Shown: positions 9,249 through 17,884 of the stretch, one piece after another | How positions within the stretch are numbered: position 1 is the first letter of the stretch | How the letters are laid out: every line of letters starts with the position of its first letter | Source of the DNA: Gemmatimonadaceae bacterium | GTDB taxonomy: Bacteria; Gemmatimonadota; Gemmatimonadetes; Gemmatimonadales; Gemmatimonadaceae | Assembly (NCBI GenBank): GCA_019186945.1 | Contig: JABAQJ010000006.1 | Span: 1 to 64,000, forward strand | DNA: 64,000 nt | Direction: 5' to 3' | Translations under genes and position numbers: made by a program | Notes under the pieces: model-generated | What the model saw: only the letters and a program-made list of their open reading frames with translations | The model's database searches: none | Told to the model about the DNA's origin: nothing

Positions 9249-9897
9249 GGCCGTCGGCAAGGGCATCGAACACCTGTGCCGCCGTCCGGCCCGCCGACTT
9301 GCGTACCGCGAACGAGTGATCGCCGTCGTCGACGAGAACGAGCGTCGCGCCATCGCCCAGAGACTTCACCACGCCGCGCAACAGATCCAGCGAGGCGAAC
9401 TCGTCCCGTGTACCCTGCAGGAACAGCATGGGCACACGCACACGGGCAAGATGTTCGGCGCGAGTCGTGCCGGGCTTGCCCGGCAGGTGCAACGGAAAAC
9501 CGAGAAAGACCAGGCCGCGGACATCCGGGAGCGGCGAGCGCGACTGCGCCTCGGATGTCATTCGGCCCCCAAACGACTTGCCGCCAGCGACGATCGGCAG
9601 ACCCGGAAAGCGCCTCGATGCCGCCGATACTGCGGCACGCACCGAGGCACAGGCGACGTCAGGCGAATCCACCCGATGTCTGAGCGCTTCCATGTAGGGA
9701 AACTGGTACCGCAGGGTAGCCGCACCGCGAGCCACGAGACGCGCTGCGATCGCCGACAGGAACGGATGTCGCATCCCGGCACCCGCGCCGTGCGCCAGGA
9801 CGTAAACGAATGCCGGCGAGTCGGGAGTATCCACCAGTATGGACACCCGCGACGCACCCACATCGATCTGCTCTTCGCCGGAACGGTCGTCGTCCAT
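9214..9897 (-). CDS. Alpha/beta hydrolase, KANL3/Tex30-like
   Basis: A soluble hydrolase of 227 residues. An oxyanion-type HGAGAG motif is at 36-41, the nucleophile elbow is GGKSFGGRM (serine 108), a candidate acid is in QGTRDEF near 167 and the histidine is in DDGDHSF near 198. This arrangement is typical of the Tex30/KANL3-like and dienelactone-hydrolase-related families. The substrate is unknown. The ATG at 9897 lies downstream of a perfect TATAAT on the same strand. The 3' end overlaps the symporter gene tail to tail. Confidence 0.8.
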   Translation of the reverse strand: MDDDRSGEEQIDVGASRVSILVDTPDSPAFVYVLAHGAGAGMRHPFLSAIAARLVARGAATLRYQFPYMEALRHRVDSPDVACASVRAAVSAASRRFPGLPIVAGGKSFGGRMTSEAQSRSPLPDVRGLVFLGFPLHLPGKPGTTRAEHLARVRVPMLFLQGTRDEFASLDLLRGVVKSLGDGATLVLVDDGDHSFAVRKSAGRTAAQVFDALADGLMEWAMPLVVP

Positions 9898-9938
9898 TCG
9901 TGCGGCACCCAGGTAAACGTCGTGAGCGGAGCAAGGGA

Positions 9939-9944
9939 ATTATA
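9939..9944 (-). promoter_or_regulatory. TATAAT -10 element upstream of the hydrolase gene
   Basis: On the minus strand the sequence TATAAT occurs 42 bases before the hydrolase start codon, in otherwise GC-rich DNA. No good TTGACA is seen 16-18 bases upstream, so this is a likely but incomplete sigma-70 promoter. Confidence 0.4.
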
Positions 9945-10101
9945 GCCCTCGTTGTCCGCCGCGCCGATTTGCTGACAGCCATGGCGCACGAACGTCGAGG
10001 CGCTTCCGCTGGGCGGCACGGACGGCTGCCGCACCGTGTCAGCCGAAGGATCCCTCGTTAGTTTGTTCACATCCGTGAGAGGTCCCTGTTCAGACACCGC
10101 A

Positions 10102-10590
10102 ATGCCCCGAGTCCAGTTTGCCCGGCTTCCTGACGACGCCCGTGTCTGGGTGTTCGGCGCTTCCGATCCCGTGGTGGAAGCACGCGCTCACCAGTTACTC
10201 GAGCGCGTGGATGCGTGGCTTGACGATTGGCAGGCGCATGGCGAGCCACTCACGTGCGCGCGCGACTGGCGGGACGATCGTTTCCTGGTCATCGGCGTCG
10301 ACGAACGCGCTGCCGGCGCGAGCGGGTGCTCCATCGACGCGCTCTTCCACGTGCTCCTGCAGGCGCAGTCGTCGTTAGGTGCGACGATCGTCGGTGGCGG
10401 GCGCGTGTACTACCGCGATCGCGATGGCGTCGTGCAGTGCACGTCGCGGTCGGAGTTTCCCCGCTTGCGCGCCGCAGGGGTCGTCGACGAACGGACGATC
10501 GTCTTCGACACGACGGTGACCAGGTCTGCCGACTATCGCCGTGCCTTCGAGCAACCTCTCGGCGCCTCCTGGCATCGCGATCTGGTGTGA
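10102..10590 (+). CDS. Conserved hypothetical protein, about 162 residues
   Basis: A small soluble protein without membrane segments or signal peptide. It begins MPRVQFARLPDDARVWVFGA and contains WLDDWQAHGEP and the paired acidic/arginine motif ARDWRDDRFLVIGVDE, then VYYRDRDG and SEFPRLRAAG. These features resemble a conserved family often labelled only as hypothetical (sometimes mislabelled ABC transporter ATPase, although no Walker motifs are present). I cannot assign a function. The ATG at 10102 was preferred to the longer frame from 10036. It converges on the DHDPS-like gene, leaving 108 bases between them. Confidence 0.65.
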   Translation: MPRVQFARLPDDARVWVFGASDPVVEARAHQLLERVDAWLDDWQAHGEPLTCARDWRDDRFLVIGVDERAAGASGCSIDALFHVLLQAQSSLGATIVGGGRVYYRDRDGVVQCTSRSEFPRLRAAGVVDERTIVFDTTVTRSADYRRAFEQPLGASWHRDLV

Positions 10591-10698
10591 CCAGCGGCGC
10601 GCTAACGCTTCACACGCGCATCATTGAACGTCGTCGATGGGTTCGTCGTCGGCCGACTGACCGGACTTCCAGCCGGAACCCCGCGCTCTCGCGACAGC

Positions 10699-11748
10699 CT
10701 AGTCGCGCAGCCAATCGTCACGATGCTCGGATACGAACGCGTCGTCAGTGAGGTCCGGGTACGATGCGAGAACGCGATCGATCTCCTCCGCCTGCCCGGG
10801 CGAAAGCGACTCAGACGGATCCAGGCACCAGATACCACGAAGCAGACCGTTCCGGCGCAGTATCTCGTTTATGCCAGGGATGCAGCCCCGAAAGCCGTTG
10901 GCGGCATCGAAGATCGCGGAGTTCGCGTCGGTAAGCGCGGCGCCTGACGACAGCAGATCGCCAATGTGCTCGTCCGAGCCCCGTGCCATCCGGATCCTTT
11001 CCATCAAACTCACCGCCTGACGAGTCCACACCGCCCATTGGCCGAGCAGGCCGCCGACGATGGTCCGGCGTACCGCTTGCCCGTCGTGGATGCAGCGGAA
11101 CTCCGTGAGCAGATCCGCGACTATGGAATCGTCGTTGCCCGTGTACAGCGCGACGTCGTTCCGTCCCGATGCGGCAATGGCACGCACGACCTCGATTGTC
11201 GAATAGCGGTCGAACGGGGCGATCTTCACTGCGACCAGTGACGGGAGTTCGGCGAGTTCCCGCCAGAACGCCCATCTGAGTGGGCGACCGCCGACAGCGG
11301 GCTGGAGGTAGAAGCCGAACAGCGGCAGGATGTCACCCACGTGCCGGCAGTGGGCGAGCAATTCGCGGTCGGTCCAGTCGGCGAGGCCTCCAAGCGATAG
11401 GAGGACGGCGTCGTAGCCGATGGAGGCGGCCGCGGTGGCTTCCGCCGTGGCTTGGGCTGTGTCACCGCAGGCGCCGGCTATCAGGGCGAAGCGGCGCGGA
11501 ACAGGGCTGCGAGCCAGTCGCTCATTCACCGCTGCTGCCGCGAGTTCCAGCACGGGACGAAAGAGACCCTGGGACCGGATGGCGAACTGCGTCGTGTGGA
11601 CGCCGACGGCGACCCCGCCGGCGCCCGCGTCTACGTAGTAGCGCGTCAGCGCCCGCTGGTGACGTTCGTCCAAGGTTCGCCTCTCCGTCAGCGCCAACGG
11701 ATGTGCCGGGATCACCTGCCCTGCGAGTAGGTGACGTCGCAGGCTCAA
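10699..11748 (-). CDS. Dihydrodipicolinate synthase/N-acetylneuraminate lyase family protein
   Basis: A class I aldolase-type TIM barrel of 349 residues. The Schiff-base lysine is in LVAVKIAPFD (K175), and the preceding FGFYLQP carries the tyrosine (Y147) that the family uses in catalysis. HTTQFA replaces the usual GTTGE segment, so true DapA activity is unlikely and another pyruvate-dependent or hydrolytic reaction is possible. The start is a TTG at 11748 that overlaps the TGA of the upstream epimerase gene (TTGA), so translation is probably coupled. It is the last gene of a three-gene operon. Confidence 0.75.
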   Translation of the reverse strand: MSLRRHLLAGQVIPAHPLALTERRTLDERHQRALTRYYVDAGAGGVAVGVHTTQFAIRSQGLFRPVLELAAAAVNERLARSPVPRRFALIAGACGDTAQATAEATAAASIGYDAVLLSLGGLADWTDRELLAHCRHVGDILPLFGFYLQPAVGGRPLRWAFWRELAELPSLVAVKIAPFDRYSTIEVVRAIAASGRNDVALYTGNDDSIVADLLTEFRCIHDGQAVRRTIVGGLLGQWAVWTRQAVSLMERIRMARGSDEHIGDLLSSGAALTDANSAIFDAANGFRGCIPGINEILRRNGLLRGIWCLDPSESLSPGQAEEIDRVLASYPDLTDDAFVSEHRDDWLRD

Positions 11749-12809
11749 AACCGGCCCTCGCGCTCCTCGAAATGCGTTGGTTTCCCCAGCACTGGCTTCC
11801 CGTCACTGATCCACTCGGCTACCCACGAAAGCAGCGCGTCCACGGGTACCGAGGGAGCTCCGAACAGCGATTGCGCGCGTGTCGTGTCGCTGAGGAGTGC
11901 ATCGGCCGCCTCCGTTCCGGCGAAGCGTGGCGTGCGGCCCAGCAGTCGCCCGAGTTCCAGCGCAGCTGACCGGATCGAAAGCCGTTCCGGTCCGGTGACG
12001 TTGATCACGAACGGCGGCACATCGCATCGTGGCAGGCATTGCAGTGCCTGCGCGCACGCGTCGCCCTGCCAGATCACGTTCGCATGGCCCATCGAAAGGT
12101 CGACTGGCTCTTGCCGCCAGATCCTCAGCGCCACGTCCACCAGAACGCCGTAACGCAGGTCGACCGCATAGTTCAATCTGACGATGGCCGATCTCGTGCC
12201 ATGGGTGCGTGCCGCATGCTCGAACGCGCGCTCGCGACCGACGCACGTGGCTGCATATTCGCCGACCGGAGCGACCGGATCCGTCTCCCGCGCGCCGGCA
12301 CTCGTGGCGGGCACCAGCGGATAGACGTTCCCGCTCGACAGCACGACGATCCGGGACGACCTGTACCGGTCCGCGACGGCAAAGGGAATGACCACGTTGG
12401 TCACCCAGGTTGCAGCCGGGTAGTCCCGAGTGCCGAATTTCTGGCCGGCAAGGAAAACGACGTTGGGCGCGTCAGGCAGCGCCTCCAGGACCGCGCGATC
12501 GGCAAGGTCGGCGTGCACGACCTGAACGCCCGCGTCCGAAAGCGACTTGGCCACGCCGGGATTGCCGAACCGTGAGGCGGCGATGATGCTCCGAGACCTG
12601 TTGCCGGCGTCGGCCGCATCCGCTGCGCGCCTGGCCATGCGCGCGAACGTTGTCCCCGTTTTCCCGCCTGCGCCGAGCACCAGTACGTCTCCTGGGCAGG
12701 CCCTCAGGGCGTCGACCACCGTGGCCGCAGGACGGGAGAGGTGCTCCTCCAGCTCCTCCACGGAACCTGGGGCCGCCCCCCATTTGGGCGGTGTGTCGCC
12801 GCGTATCAC
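11745..12809 (-). CDS. NAD(P)-dependent epimerase/dehydratase-like protein
   Basis: A 354-residue Rossmann-fold protein of the extended SDR type. The nucleotide-binding loop is VLVLGAGGKTGT at about 43-54; VVHADLADRA and VLSSGNVYPL follow as in sugar-nucleotide epimerases, but the catalytic YxxxK is replaced by a region around VGEYAATCVGRER, where the lysine is not obvious. N-terminal residues 1-42 precede the Rossmann core. The GTG start at 12809 overlaps the TGA of the CDGSH gene; the stop overlaps the next start. The substrate is unknown; partnership with a DHDPS-family enzyme suggests a small catabolic pathway. Confidence 0.7.
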   Translation of the reverse strand: MIRGDTPPKWGAAPGSVEELEEHLSRPAATVVDALRACPGDVLVLGAGGKTGTTFARMARRAADAADAGNRSRSIIAASRFGNPGVAKSLSDAGVQVVHADLADRAVLEALPDAPNVVFLAGQKFGTRDYPAATWVTNVVIPFAVADRYRSSRIVVLSSGNVYPLVPATSAGARETDPVAPVGEYAATCVGRERAFEHAARTHGTRSAIVRLNYAVDLRYGVLVDVALRIWRQEPVDLSMGHANVIWQGDACAQALQCLPRCDVPPFVINVTGPERLSIRSAALELGRLLGRTPRFAGTEAADALLSDTTRAQSLFGAPSVPVDALLSWVAEWISDGKPVLGKPTHFEEREGRF

Positions 12810-13120
12810 GGCAATGTCGGTTCGATCGGCGGGTCCGCCGGCGCCAGCTTCCCCGGTGCAGGTGTAACGTACGTTGCTGCTGGCGGGTCACTCGCAGGCG
12901 GTGCTGCTGGTGCGGTCAAGGTGCCGTCGAAACCGATCGTGCGGTGCGTGCCGTCGCAGAATGGCTTCCGCGACGAGTGACCGCAGCGACAGAGCGCAAC
13001 CGTTTTTCCCGGCACGGGCAGATATCGACGACCGGCAGCATCGACGATCTGAATCGATTGCGCATCCTCGGCTGCGATGGCGTACGGTCCGTTGTCCCTG
13101 ATCCTGATCGTGATCGCCAT
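12806..13120 (-). CDS. CDGSH-type iron-sulfur protein
   Basis: A 104-residue protein with the 2Fe-2S ligand set CRCGHSSRKPFCDGTH: C44, C46, C55 and H59, matching the CDGSH consensus (3Cys-1His). The residues before it form a short beta domain, and the last 45 residues are proline- and alanine-rich, unlike the compact core of the family. Such proteins carry redox-active clusters; the partner here is unknown. It is the first gene of the operon with the epimerase and the DHDPS-like enzyme. The repeat array at 13231-13399 lies directly upstream. Confidence 0.85.
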   Translation of the reverse strand: MAITIRIRDNGPYAIAAEDAQSIQIVDAAGRRYLPVPGKTVALCRCGHSSRKPFCDGTHRTIGFDGTLTAPAAPPASDPPAATYVTPAPGKLAPADPPIEPTLP

Positions 13121-13230
13121 CGGTCACCCGGTTGTGGTTTCGTCCGCAGGGCAGTCGGAATTGCGGCTCAACGCGAAGATAGTCGGGACGCCATTACGAT
13201 TCACGAATGGGCAGACCCGAATTGGGACCC

Positions 13231-13346
13231 GAATTGGGGTCAGACTCCTCTGGGACTTGGAATTGGGGTCAGACTCCTCTGGGACTTGGAATTGGGGTCA
13301 GACTCCTCTGGGACTTGGAATTGGGGTCAGACTCCTCTGGGAATTG
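13231..13346 (+). repeat. Tandem array of four 29-bp units with GGGGTCAGACTCC core
   Basis: Units start at 13231, 13260, 13289 and 13318. The first three are identical; the fourth diverges after its core. Each carries GAATTGGGGTCAGACTCC then CTCTGGGACTTG or a variant. The same core returns inverted at 13346-13358 and 13387-13399 and again at 39.0-39.5 kb. The array lies between the end of the beta-barrel gene and the CDGSH operon, in about 340 bases without a gene. It looks REP-like. Confidence 0.9.
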
Positions 13347-13358
13347 GAGTCTGACCCC
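13323..13358. repeat. Perfect inverted pair of the GGGGTCAGACTCC core (REP-like hairpin)
   Basis: The fourth direct copy (13323-13335) and an inverted copy (13346-13358) form a perfect 13-bp stem with a 10-base loop. A further inverted copy is at 13387-13399. Paired opposite-orientation palindromic units are the usual layout of REP/BIME elements. Confidence 0.8.
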
Positions 13359-13457
13359 CGGGAACCACCGGGAAATTCTGGGAATTGGAGTCTGACCCCA
13401 GGGATTCCCTGGGATCCCTGGGAAACTGACCGGTCGGGCCACCTCTCGAAGCGCCCG

Positions 13458-14081
13458 CTAGGACCGCCGTGGCCGCGCCAGTGCGTCGAAGTTGCGCATG
13501 ATTCCCATTCGCACACTCCACCGGTTCATGTCGCTGACACGGAACTCCCGTAGCTCGGCGAACAGCGCAGAACGACCGGCTTGGCCGAGCCACATCCGCC
13601 CGCCCAGGGTTCCCGTCACACCGAATCGATTGGCGTTGTAACGTCGATCGAGTGGAATCGAACGGAACGAACTCGACAGCGCGTGGATCGACAGCCCGAG
13701 CCCCGCGTAGATCGCCTGCCGGCTCGCCGGCGATCCGATGAGCGCCAACAGTGAGACCGACCCCGAAAGGTCATAGACCGGCCCGGAGAACTCCTCGTCA
13801 TCCTGGGGCACGTACTCGCGCAGCCGCCCCACGAACCACGATGCATCGCCCATCAGGCGGAGCCGCTCGCTCCACGCCCATCCAAGATCGATGGCCGCTC
13901 CAAGTTCGCCGCCCGGGACGTCGTGAACAGCCCGTCCGCCGCCCATGAAGACACTGACACCCCCGGACGCACGCAGGCCAAGCTCCGCCACGGTTTCCTG
14001 GCATGTACTCGTACGCGCCCCAACGAGGAGCGAAACGAGTACCGCGCCCAGGAGCTGGGACATACCGGGTGTGCGCGCCAT
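13458..14081 (-). CDS. Secreted beta-barrel outer membrane protein, unknown function
   Basis: A 207-residue protein with an N-terminal signal peptide (QLLGAVLVSLLVGARTSTCQ). The rest alternates hydrophobic and polar residues with glycine and aromatic girdles (GAAIDLGWAWSERLRLMGD, LGGRMWLGQAGRSALFAELR), typical of a small OmpA- or OmpW-like eight-stranded barrel. No family is recognised. ATG at 14081 or 14063 could be the start. It is transcribed away from the metalloprotease gene at 14212. Confidence 0.65.
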   Translation of the reverse strand: MARTPGMSQLLGAVLVSLLVGARTSTCQETVAELGLRASGGVSVFMGGGRAVHDVPGGELGAAIDLGWAWSERLRLMGDASWFVGRLREYVPQDDEEFSGPVYDLSGSVSLLALIGSPASRQAIYAGLGLSIHALSSSFRSIPLDRRYNANRFGVTGTLGGRMWLGQAGRSALFAELREFRVSDMNRWSVRMGIMRNFDALARPRRS

Positions 14082-14211
14082 GATCGTCTATCAATAAACG
14101 TCGCGGAACGGGCCCTTGCACCGGCCTCCCATGCCGAAGGAGTCTCGGCCCGTCTTCCGAGTCTGGCGAATTGCGTTGCGCCGATGTGATGTAGCGCGTT
14201 ATTGGAGTATC

Positions 14212-16536
14212 ATGAGTCCTATGCGCACCGGGAAACGCATGCTCGGACGACACGGCCGCCAGCGAGACCTGGCGGTTGCGTTGGCGTTGGCCGCGACGGT
14301 CGTGACACTGCTCGTACAGGCCCGGACACGTCGCGAAGAGCGCATCTCTGTCGAAGCGGCCATGGCGATGGGCTCCCGGTACGCGGACTCCCTGTCTGGC
14401 CCGGTTGCGCGCGAGAGCGTGACCGCGATTCGCACCGCGGATGCGATCGCCGCACTCTACCTCGAACGTGTGCGTCTGGGACTGGGCAGTCCGTTTCGCG
14501 TTGTCGACCAATCACAACGAGATCCCCTGCTTCCGGCTGACGCGCGAGCCCGCGTCGGGCATGCGCTGCTGGCATCGATCGCCGCCGGCAAAGTGTACGA
14601 GATCGAGCCAGCCGTTCTTGACCTGGTCGCATCGATGCCCGTGGCGAACGAACGCACCGGCGGCACCCACTTCGCGCTCATCGACTCGGTCATTCGGGCC
14701 GGCACCGACCCGCGCGTTGGTGAGCTGACGATCCGGCTTGCGTATCGGCTGGCGTTCGCGGCGGGAAACGTCTCGCGTCGCGCACCGGAGGTCGCAATTC
14801 AGGTGGCCGCACAACGCCGCGATCGCGTTCTTGCCATACATGATGCCAGAGCCCTCCTCCGAGAGGCCTTGGCGAGCGGTACCGATCCACTCGTCCTGCT
14901 CCCGGCATGGCGAAGCGAGCGGCGCTTGGGGGTCGAACGTCCGGTGCTCTTGCAGCTGACGGATCGTGAGGAAGCGGCCGCGGTTGCGGCGCTGCCCATG
15001 GTGGCGGCCCGCATTGAGGAAATCGCGCGCACCGCGGCCGATGCTCCGTTGACGTCCAACTTCGCGGACGTCATGCCGGTCACTGACGGACTTGCTCGGC
15101 GAATGGCTGGCTTGGCGGAATTGCGGGCGTCTCCGCCGCAAGCACCGGTTGCGGTCACCGTGACAGGATACGGTTCGATGCTCGAGGCATCGTCGCGTCA
15201 TCATTCGCAGCGCGAACTGCTGCGACGTTTCGTCTCGAAGTCGGTCAACGAGGAAGCGCTCGCCGCAGAGTATGCCTTGCTCGTCGCGCGTACCGGCGCG
15301 CCGACCGCGGAACTGGCGATGACAGTGCTGACGGCCGGTGTGGCGCTCCGTCCCTATGCTCAGGAACGCGCGTGGCTTCCGGGAGAGTCGGGACCGGCAG
15401 TCGCCGAACTGCAGAGCCGATACGGTCTTGCCAGCGTCGAATTCGATGAGAACGTCCCTGCTCGCTGGCGCGCGTACTATCGCCGTGCGCTCGACGATGC
15501 ACTCACGGACATGCGGCGTGTGTTCCCGTTGTTTGACGTGACGGGGCTCAAGGTTCGCTTCGGCGAGAGCCCTCTCCGCGATCGTGCGTTGGCCATGCAC
15601 GATCCGGTTTCCCGTACCGTCTACTTCCCGACGGCGAGCGGTGCCGGAGTGATGGCGCACGAGTTCGCGCACGATCTGGATTGGCAGGCCGCGCGAAGAC
15701 GTTATGGCGTCACCGTGGGTTATCGGACGGATCGCGCAATGCGCCTGACGTCCGATTGGCTGGCTGGCGCTGTGCGCAGGATGGCCAGCGCACCCCGGAG
15801 TCAGGAGGACACCGTTTCGCGAGGGGGCACGCCGGAACGTCCGACGGAGATCTTCGCGCGCAACGTCGATTGGTTCGTCAGCGCGGCGCTTGCACGGGAT
15901 GCGCGAATGAACGGGTACCTCTCCGCGGCCCAGGATCCCGTGCTGACTGGCTATGCCGCCGCGACGACGCCGGAGGTCGCGCGGGATGCCGGCGAGGCCA
16001 CGCTACGGGCGCTTGACGGTATCTCGCCGCCCAATCCCAAGCTGCGCGCCTGGTTCGACGAGCAATTCGGTGGCGGACGGCGGATGACGGTGCACGAGTC
16101 GGTCCGACGGGTGCTGGAGGCACAGCTCAATGCCAGTGAACTCCGCCGTCCGGACATGATGAGTTTCGCGGGTATCGAAGCATCGGCGCATCTGCTTCGT
16201 GCCGAGCCGGCAACGTCGTCCGCCTGGGCGTGCGTTCTCGATGGCCTGTTCGGACGAGACGACGACCGTGATGCGCTGCGTGCGGTCACGCAGTACGCGG
16301 CCGAGTCGCGGGCGCGAGGCGTGGTCCAGCGTTGGGCTGGCATCGGCGGCCGGCTGGGACTCCGGGCGCCGTGGCGGATGCGGGCGCTCGAAGGAGCGCC
16401 GTGGTCGCCAGAGACTCGTGCACAGCTCACCCGGGAGATCCGCGACGCCATCATGTGGCACGCTCTGCGGGATCCTGGAACGGGTCAGTTCCCGACCGCC
16501 GGACTAGCCACCGGGCGAGCGCGCTGCAAGCGTTAG
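14212..16536 (+). CDS. Membrane-anchored zinc metalloprotease-like protein with HEFAHDLDW motif
   Basis: A 774-residue protein with one N-terminal membrane segment (LAVALALAATVVTLLVQA). The zincin motif VMAHEFAHDLDWQ has H483, E484 and H487; a downstream PTEIFARNVDWF could supply the third ligand. HEFAHxLD followed by an xEIFA helix resembles the MtfA (M90) peptidase layout, but this protein is about three times longer and its N-terminal 470 residues are not recognised. It is therefore a putative peptidase facing the periplasm. The ATG at 14212 has GGAG at good spacing; the frame is open from 14116. It overlaps the end of the MscS gene by four bases. Confidence 0.65.
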   Translation: MSPMRTGKRMLGRHGRQRDLAVALALAATVVTLLVQARTRREERISVEAAMAMGSRYADSLSGPVARESVTAIRTADAIAALYLERVRLGLGSPFRVVDQSQRDPLLPADARARVGHALLASIAAGKVYEIEPAVLDLVASMPVANERTGGTHFALIDSVIRAGTDPRVGELTIRLAYRLAFAAGNVSRRAPEVAIQVAAQRRDRVLAIHDARALLREALASGTDPLVLLPAWRSERRLGVERPVLLQLTDREEAAAVAALPMVAARIEEIARTAADAPLTSNFADVMPVTDGLARRMAGLAELRASPPQAPVAVTVTGYGSMLEASSRHHSQRELLRRFVSKSVNEEALAAEYALLVARTGAPTAELAMTVLTAGVALRPYAQERAWLPGESGPAVAELQSRYGLASVEFDENVPARWRAYYRRALDDALTDMRRVFPLFDVTGLKVRFGESPLRDRALAMHDPVSRTVYFPTASGAGVMAHEFAHDLDWQAARRRYGVTVGYRTDRAMRLTSDWLAGAVRRMASAPRSQEDTVSRGGTPERPTEIFARNVDWFVSAALARDARMNGYLSAAQDPVLTGYAAATTPEVARDAGEATLRALDGISPPNPKLRAWFDEQFGGGRRMTVHESVRRVLEAQLNASELRRPDMMSFAGIEASAHLLRAEPATSSAWACVLDGLFGRDDDRDALRAVTQYAAESRARGVVQRWAGIGGRLGLRAPWRMRALEGAPWSPETRAQLTREIRDAIMWHALRDPGTGQFPTAGLATGRARCKR

Positions 16537-17648
16537 GCGCTGGCGCTTCGCGGCGATGGCTTCACGGTCGCTGCGCCCGGGGCACTCGCGAGCGTCGAGC
16601 TCGAGCCTGATGTGACCACGACCGTACGCGTCGGGAACGCGAACGACAAACTCTCCTGACCGAACCGACGCAAAATCCCGAGATTGACCTGCTGCTCGGC
16701 GTCCTTGTAGACGAGGTAGTCGGGCGATGTGACCCAGTAGACCGTCTCGAACTCGAGCGCTGACTCGCCAATGCGGGTGAAGTGCGAGCGATCGAAGCGG
16801 AGGTTTGGTGTTTCCGCGATGATGTTGCGGATGAGATCGGGAATCCTGGCCAGAGCATCGGGCGGCGTGTCGAAAGTGATTCCCATGGTGAAGACAACGC
16901 GCCGCTCCAGCAGACTGGTGATGTTACGGACGCGACTGCGGAGGAGGTCGGCGTTGGAGAAGATGACCAATTCTCCCGACAGGGAGCGTACACGGGTTGC
17001 CTTGAGTCCGATTCTCTCGACCGTGCCGGTGACAGCGTCCACGGCAATCGTATCGCCAACGATAAAGGGCTTGTCCACTACGATCGACAGCGCGGCGAAC
17101 AGGTCTCCCAGGATGTTCTGCACTGCGAGCGCCACGGCCACGCCCGTGATTCCCAGACCGGTGATCAGGGTCGTGACGTTGATTCCGAGATTCTGGAGCG
17201 CGACGAGGCACAGGACGAGCCAGAGCACGAACCTGGCGAGCGCGCCGAACGCGGCGATCGTAGTGGCGTTCGCGCGATCCTGACCCTGCTTTTCCGCCCA
17301 CTGACGGAGCCAGTAGGCGATCAGCCCGTTGCTCCAAACGCCGACCTGGAGCAGAAGCACGACGATCGAAAGCCATCGCACCACTTCGCGAAGGCGTTCC
17401 GACAGATCGAGGACCTGGAGTGCGGCTACCAGAGCGATGACGGCGATGAAGTACAGCCGCGTGCGGCGGAGCAGGTCTACGGCGACGTCGTCGATTTCGG
17501 TAGCCGTTCGAGCGGCGACAGCAGCGAGCCGGTTGGTGAGAAGCCGCTTACCGAGCAGAAGGATGCCACCGACGACCGCGAATACCGCTCCGGCGACAAA
17601 CCAGGTGCGTATCGCGTTCCCGAAGAAGTTCGCGTCGAGTGCGGACAC
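16533..17648 (-). CDS. Small-conductance mechanosensitive channel (MscS family)
   Basis: An inner-membrane osmotic safety channel of 371 residues. Three to four N-terminal hydrophobic segments are followed by the pore helix GLGITGVAVALAVQNILGDL at about residues 163-182 and the beta domain with VDKPFIVGDTI and GTVERIGLKATRVRS, all diagnostic of the family. The C-terminal domain covers the last 120 residues. The start is GTG at 17648, with no strong ribosome site. It is divergent from susC and tail-to-tail with the metalloprotease gene. Confidence 0.92.
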   Translation of the reverse strand: MSALDANFFGNAIRTWFVAGAVFAVVGGILLLGKRLLTNRLAAVAARTATEIDDVAVDLLRRTRLYFIAVIALVAALQVLDLSERLREVVRWLSIVVLLLQVGVWSNGLIAYWLRQWAEKQGQDRANATTIAAFGALARFVLWLVLCLVALQNLGINVTTLITGLGITGVAVALAVQNILGDLFAALSIVVDKPFIVGDTIAVDAVTGTVERIGLKATRVRSLSGELVIFSNADLLRSRVRNITSLLERRVVFTMGITFDTPPDALARIPDLIRNIIAETPNLRFDRSHFTRIGESALEFETVYWVTSPDYLVYKDAEQQVNLGILRRFGQESLSFAFPTRTVVVTSGSSSTLASAPGAATVKPSPRSASA

Positions 17649-17772
17649 GCTAGGGTTCGGTTACGGTAGCTCTGGCGGCGGAGTACATGCTGGCTATATG
17701 ACCGTAAGCGCTTCAGGATTCAAGCAGGTTTCTCCGGCCCCGAATAAAAACGCAGCTCGCGTCACTATTTTC

Positions 17773-17801
17773 TTGACAGGTTTGCCGGCCGGAGGTACCG
17801 T
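17773..17801 (+). promoter_or_regulatory. Putative sigma-70 promoter for the susCD locus
   Basis: A perfect TTGACA (17773-17778) is followed after 17 bases by TACCGT (17796-17801), which shares T1, A2 and the final T with TATAAT. The AT-rich stretch just upstream could act as an UP element. It points toward susC. Confidence 0.45.
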
Positions 17802-17874
17802 GCCCGTTCGCTGCTGGTCGGAGTTCGGGTGTTATCGCCGCGCACGCGCAGCCGGCTGTGTCGCGCGCAGTTCG

Positions 17875-17884
17875 CTGTATACAG
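17875..17884. promoter_or_regulatory. Palindrome CTGTATACAG, possible operator
   Basis: A perfect 10-bp palindrome lies in the susC leader region, about 75 bases downstream of the putative -10 and 160 bases before the start codon. It could bind a dimeric regulator, but nothing else in the sequence identifies one. Confidence 0.3.

Noticed and set aside
3196-10681. Shared word TTCCAGCCGGAACC at about 3197 and 10668
   Set aside because: A single pair of 14-mers is expected by chance in 64 kb of biased composition, and the flanks are unrelated.
13231-13399. CRISPR array
   Set aside because: Units follow each other without unique spacers, the core also occurs inverted, and no cas gene is present.
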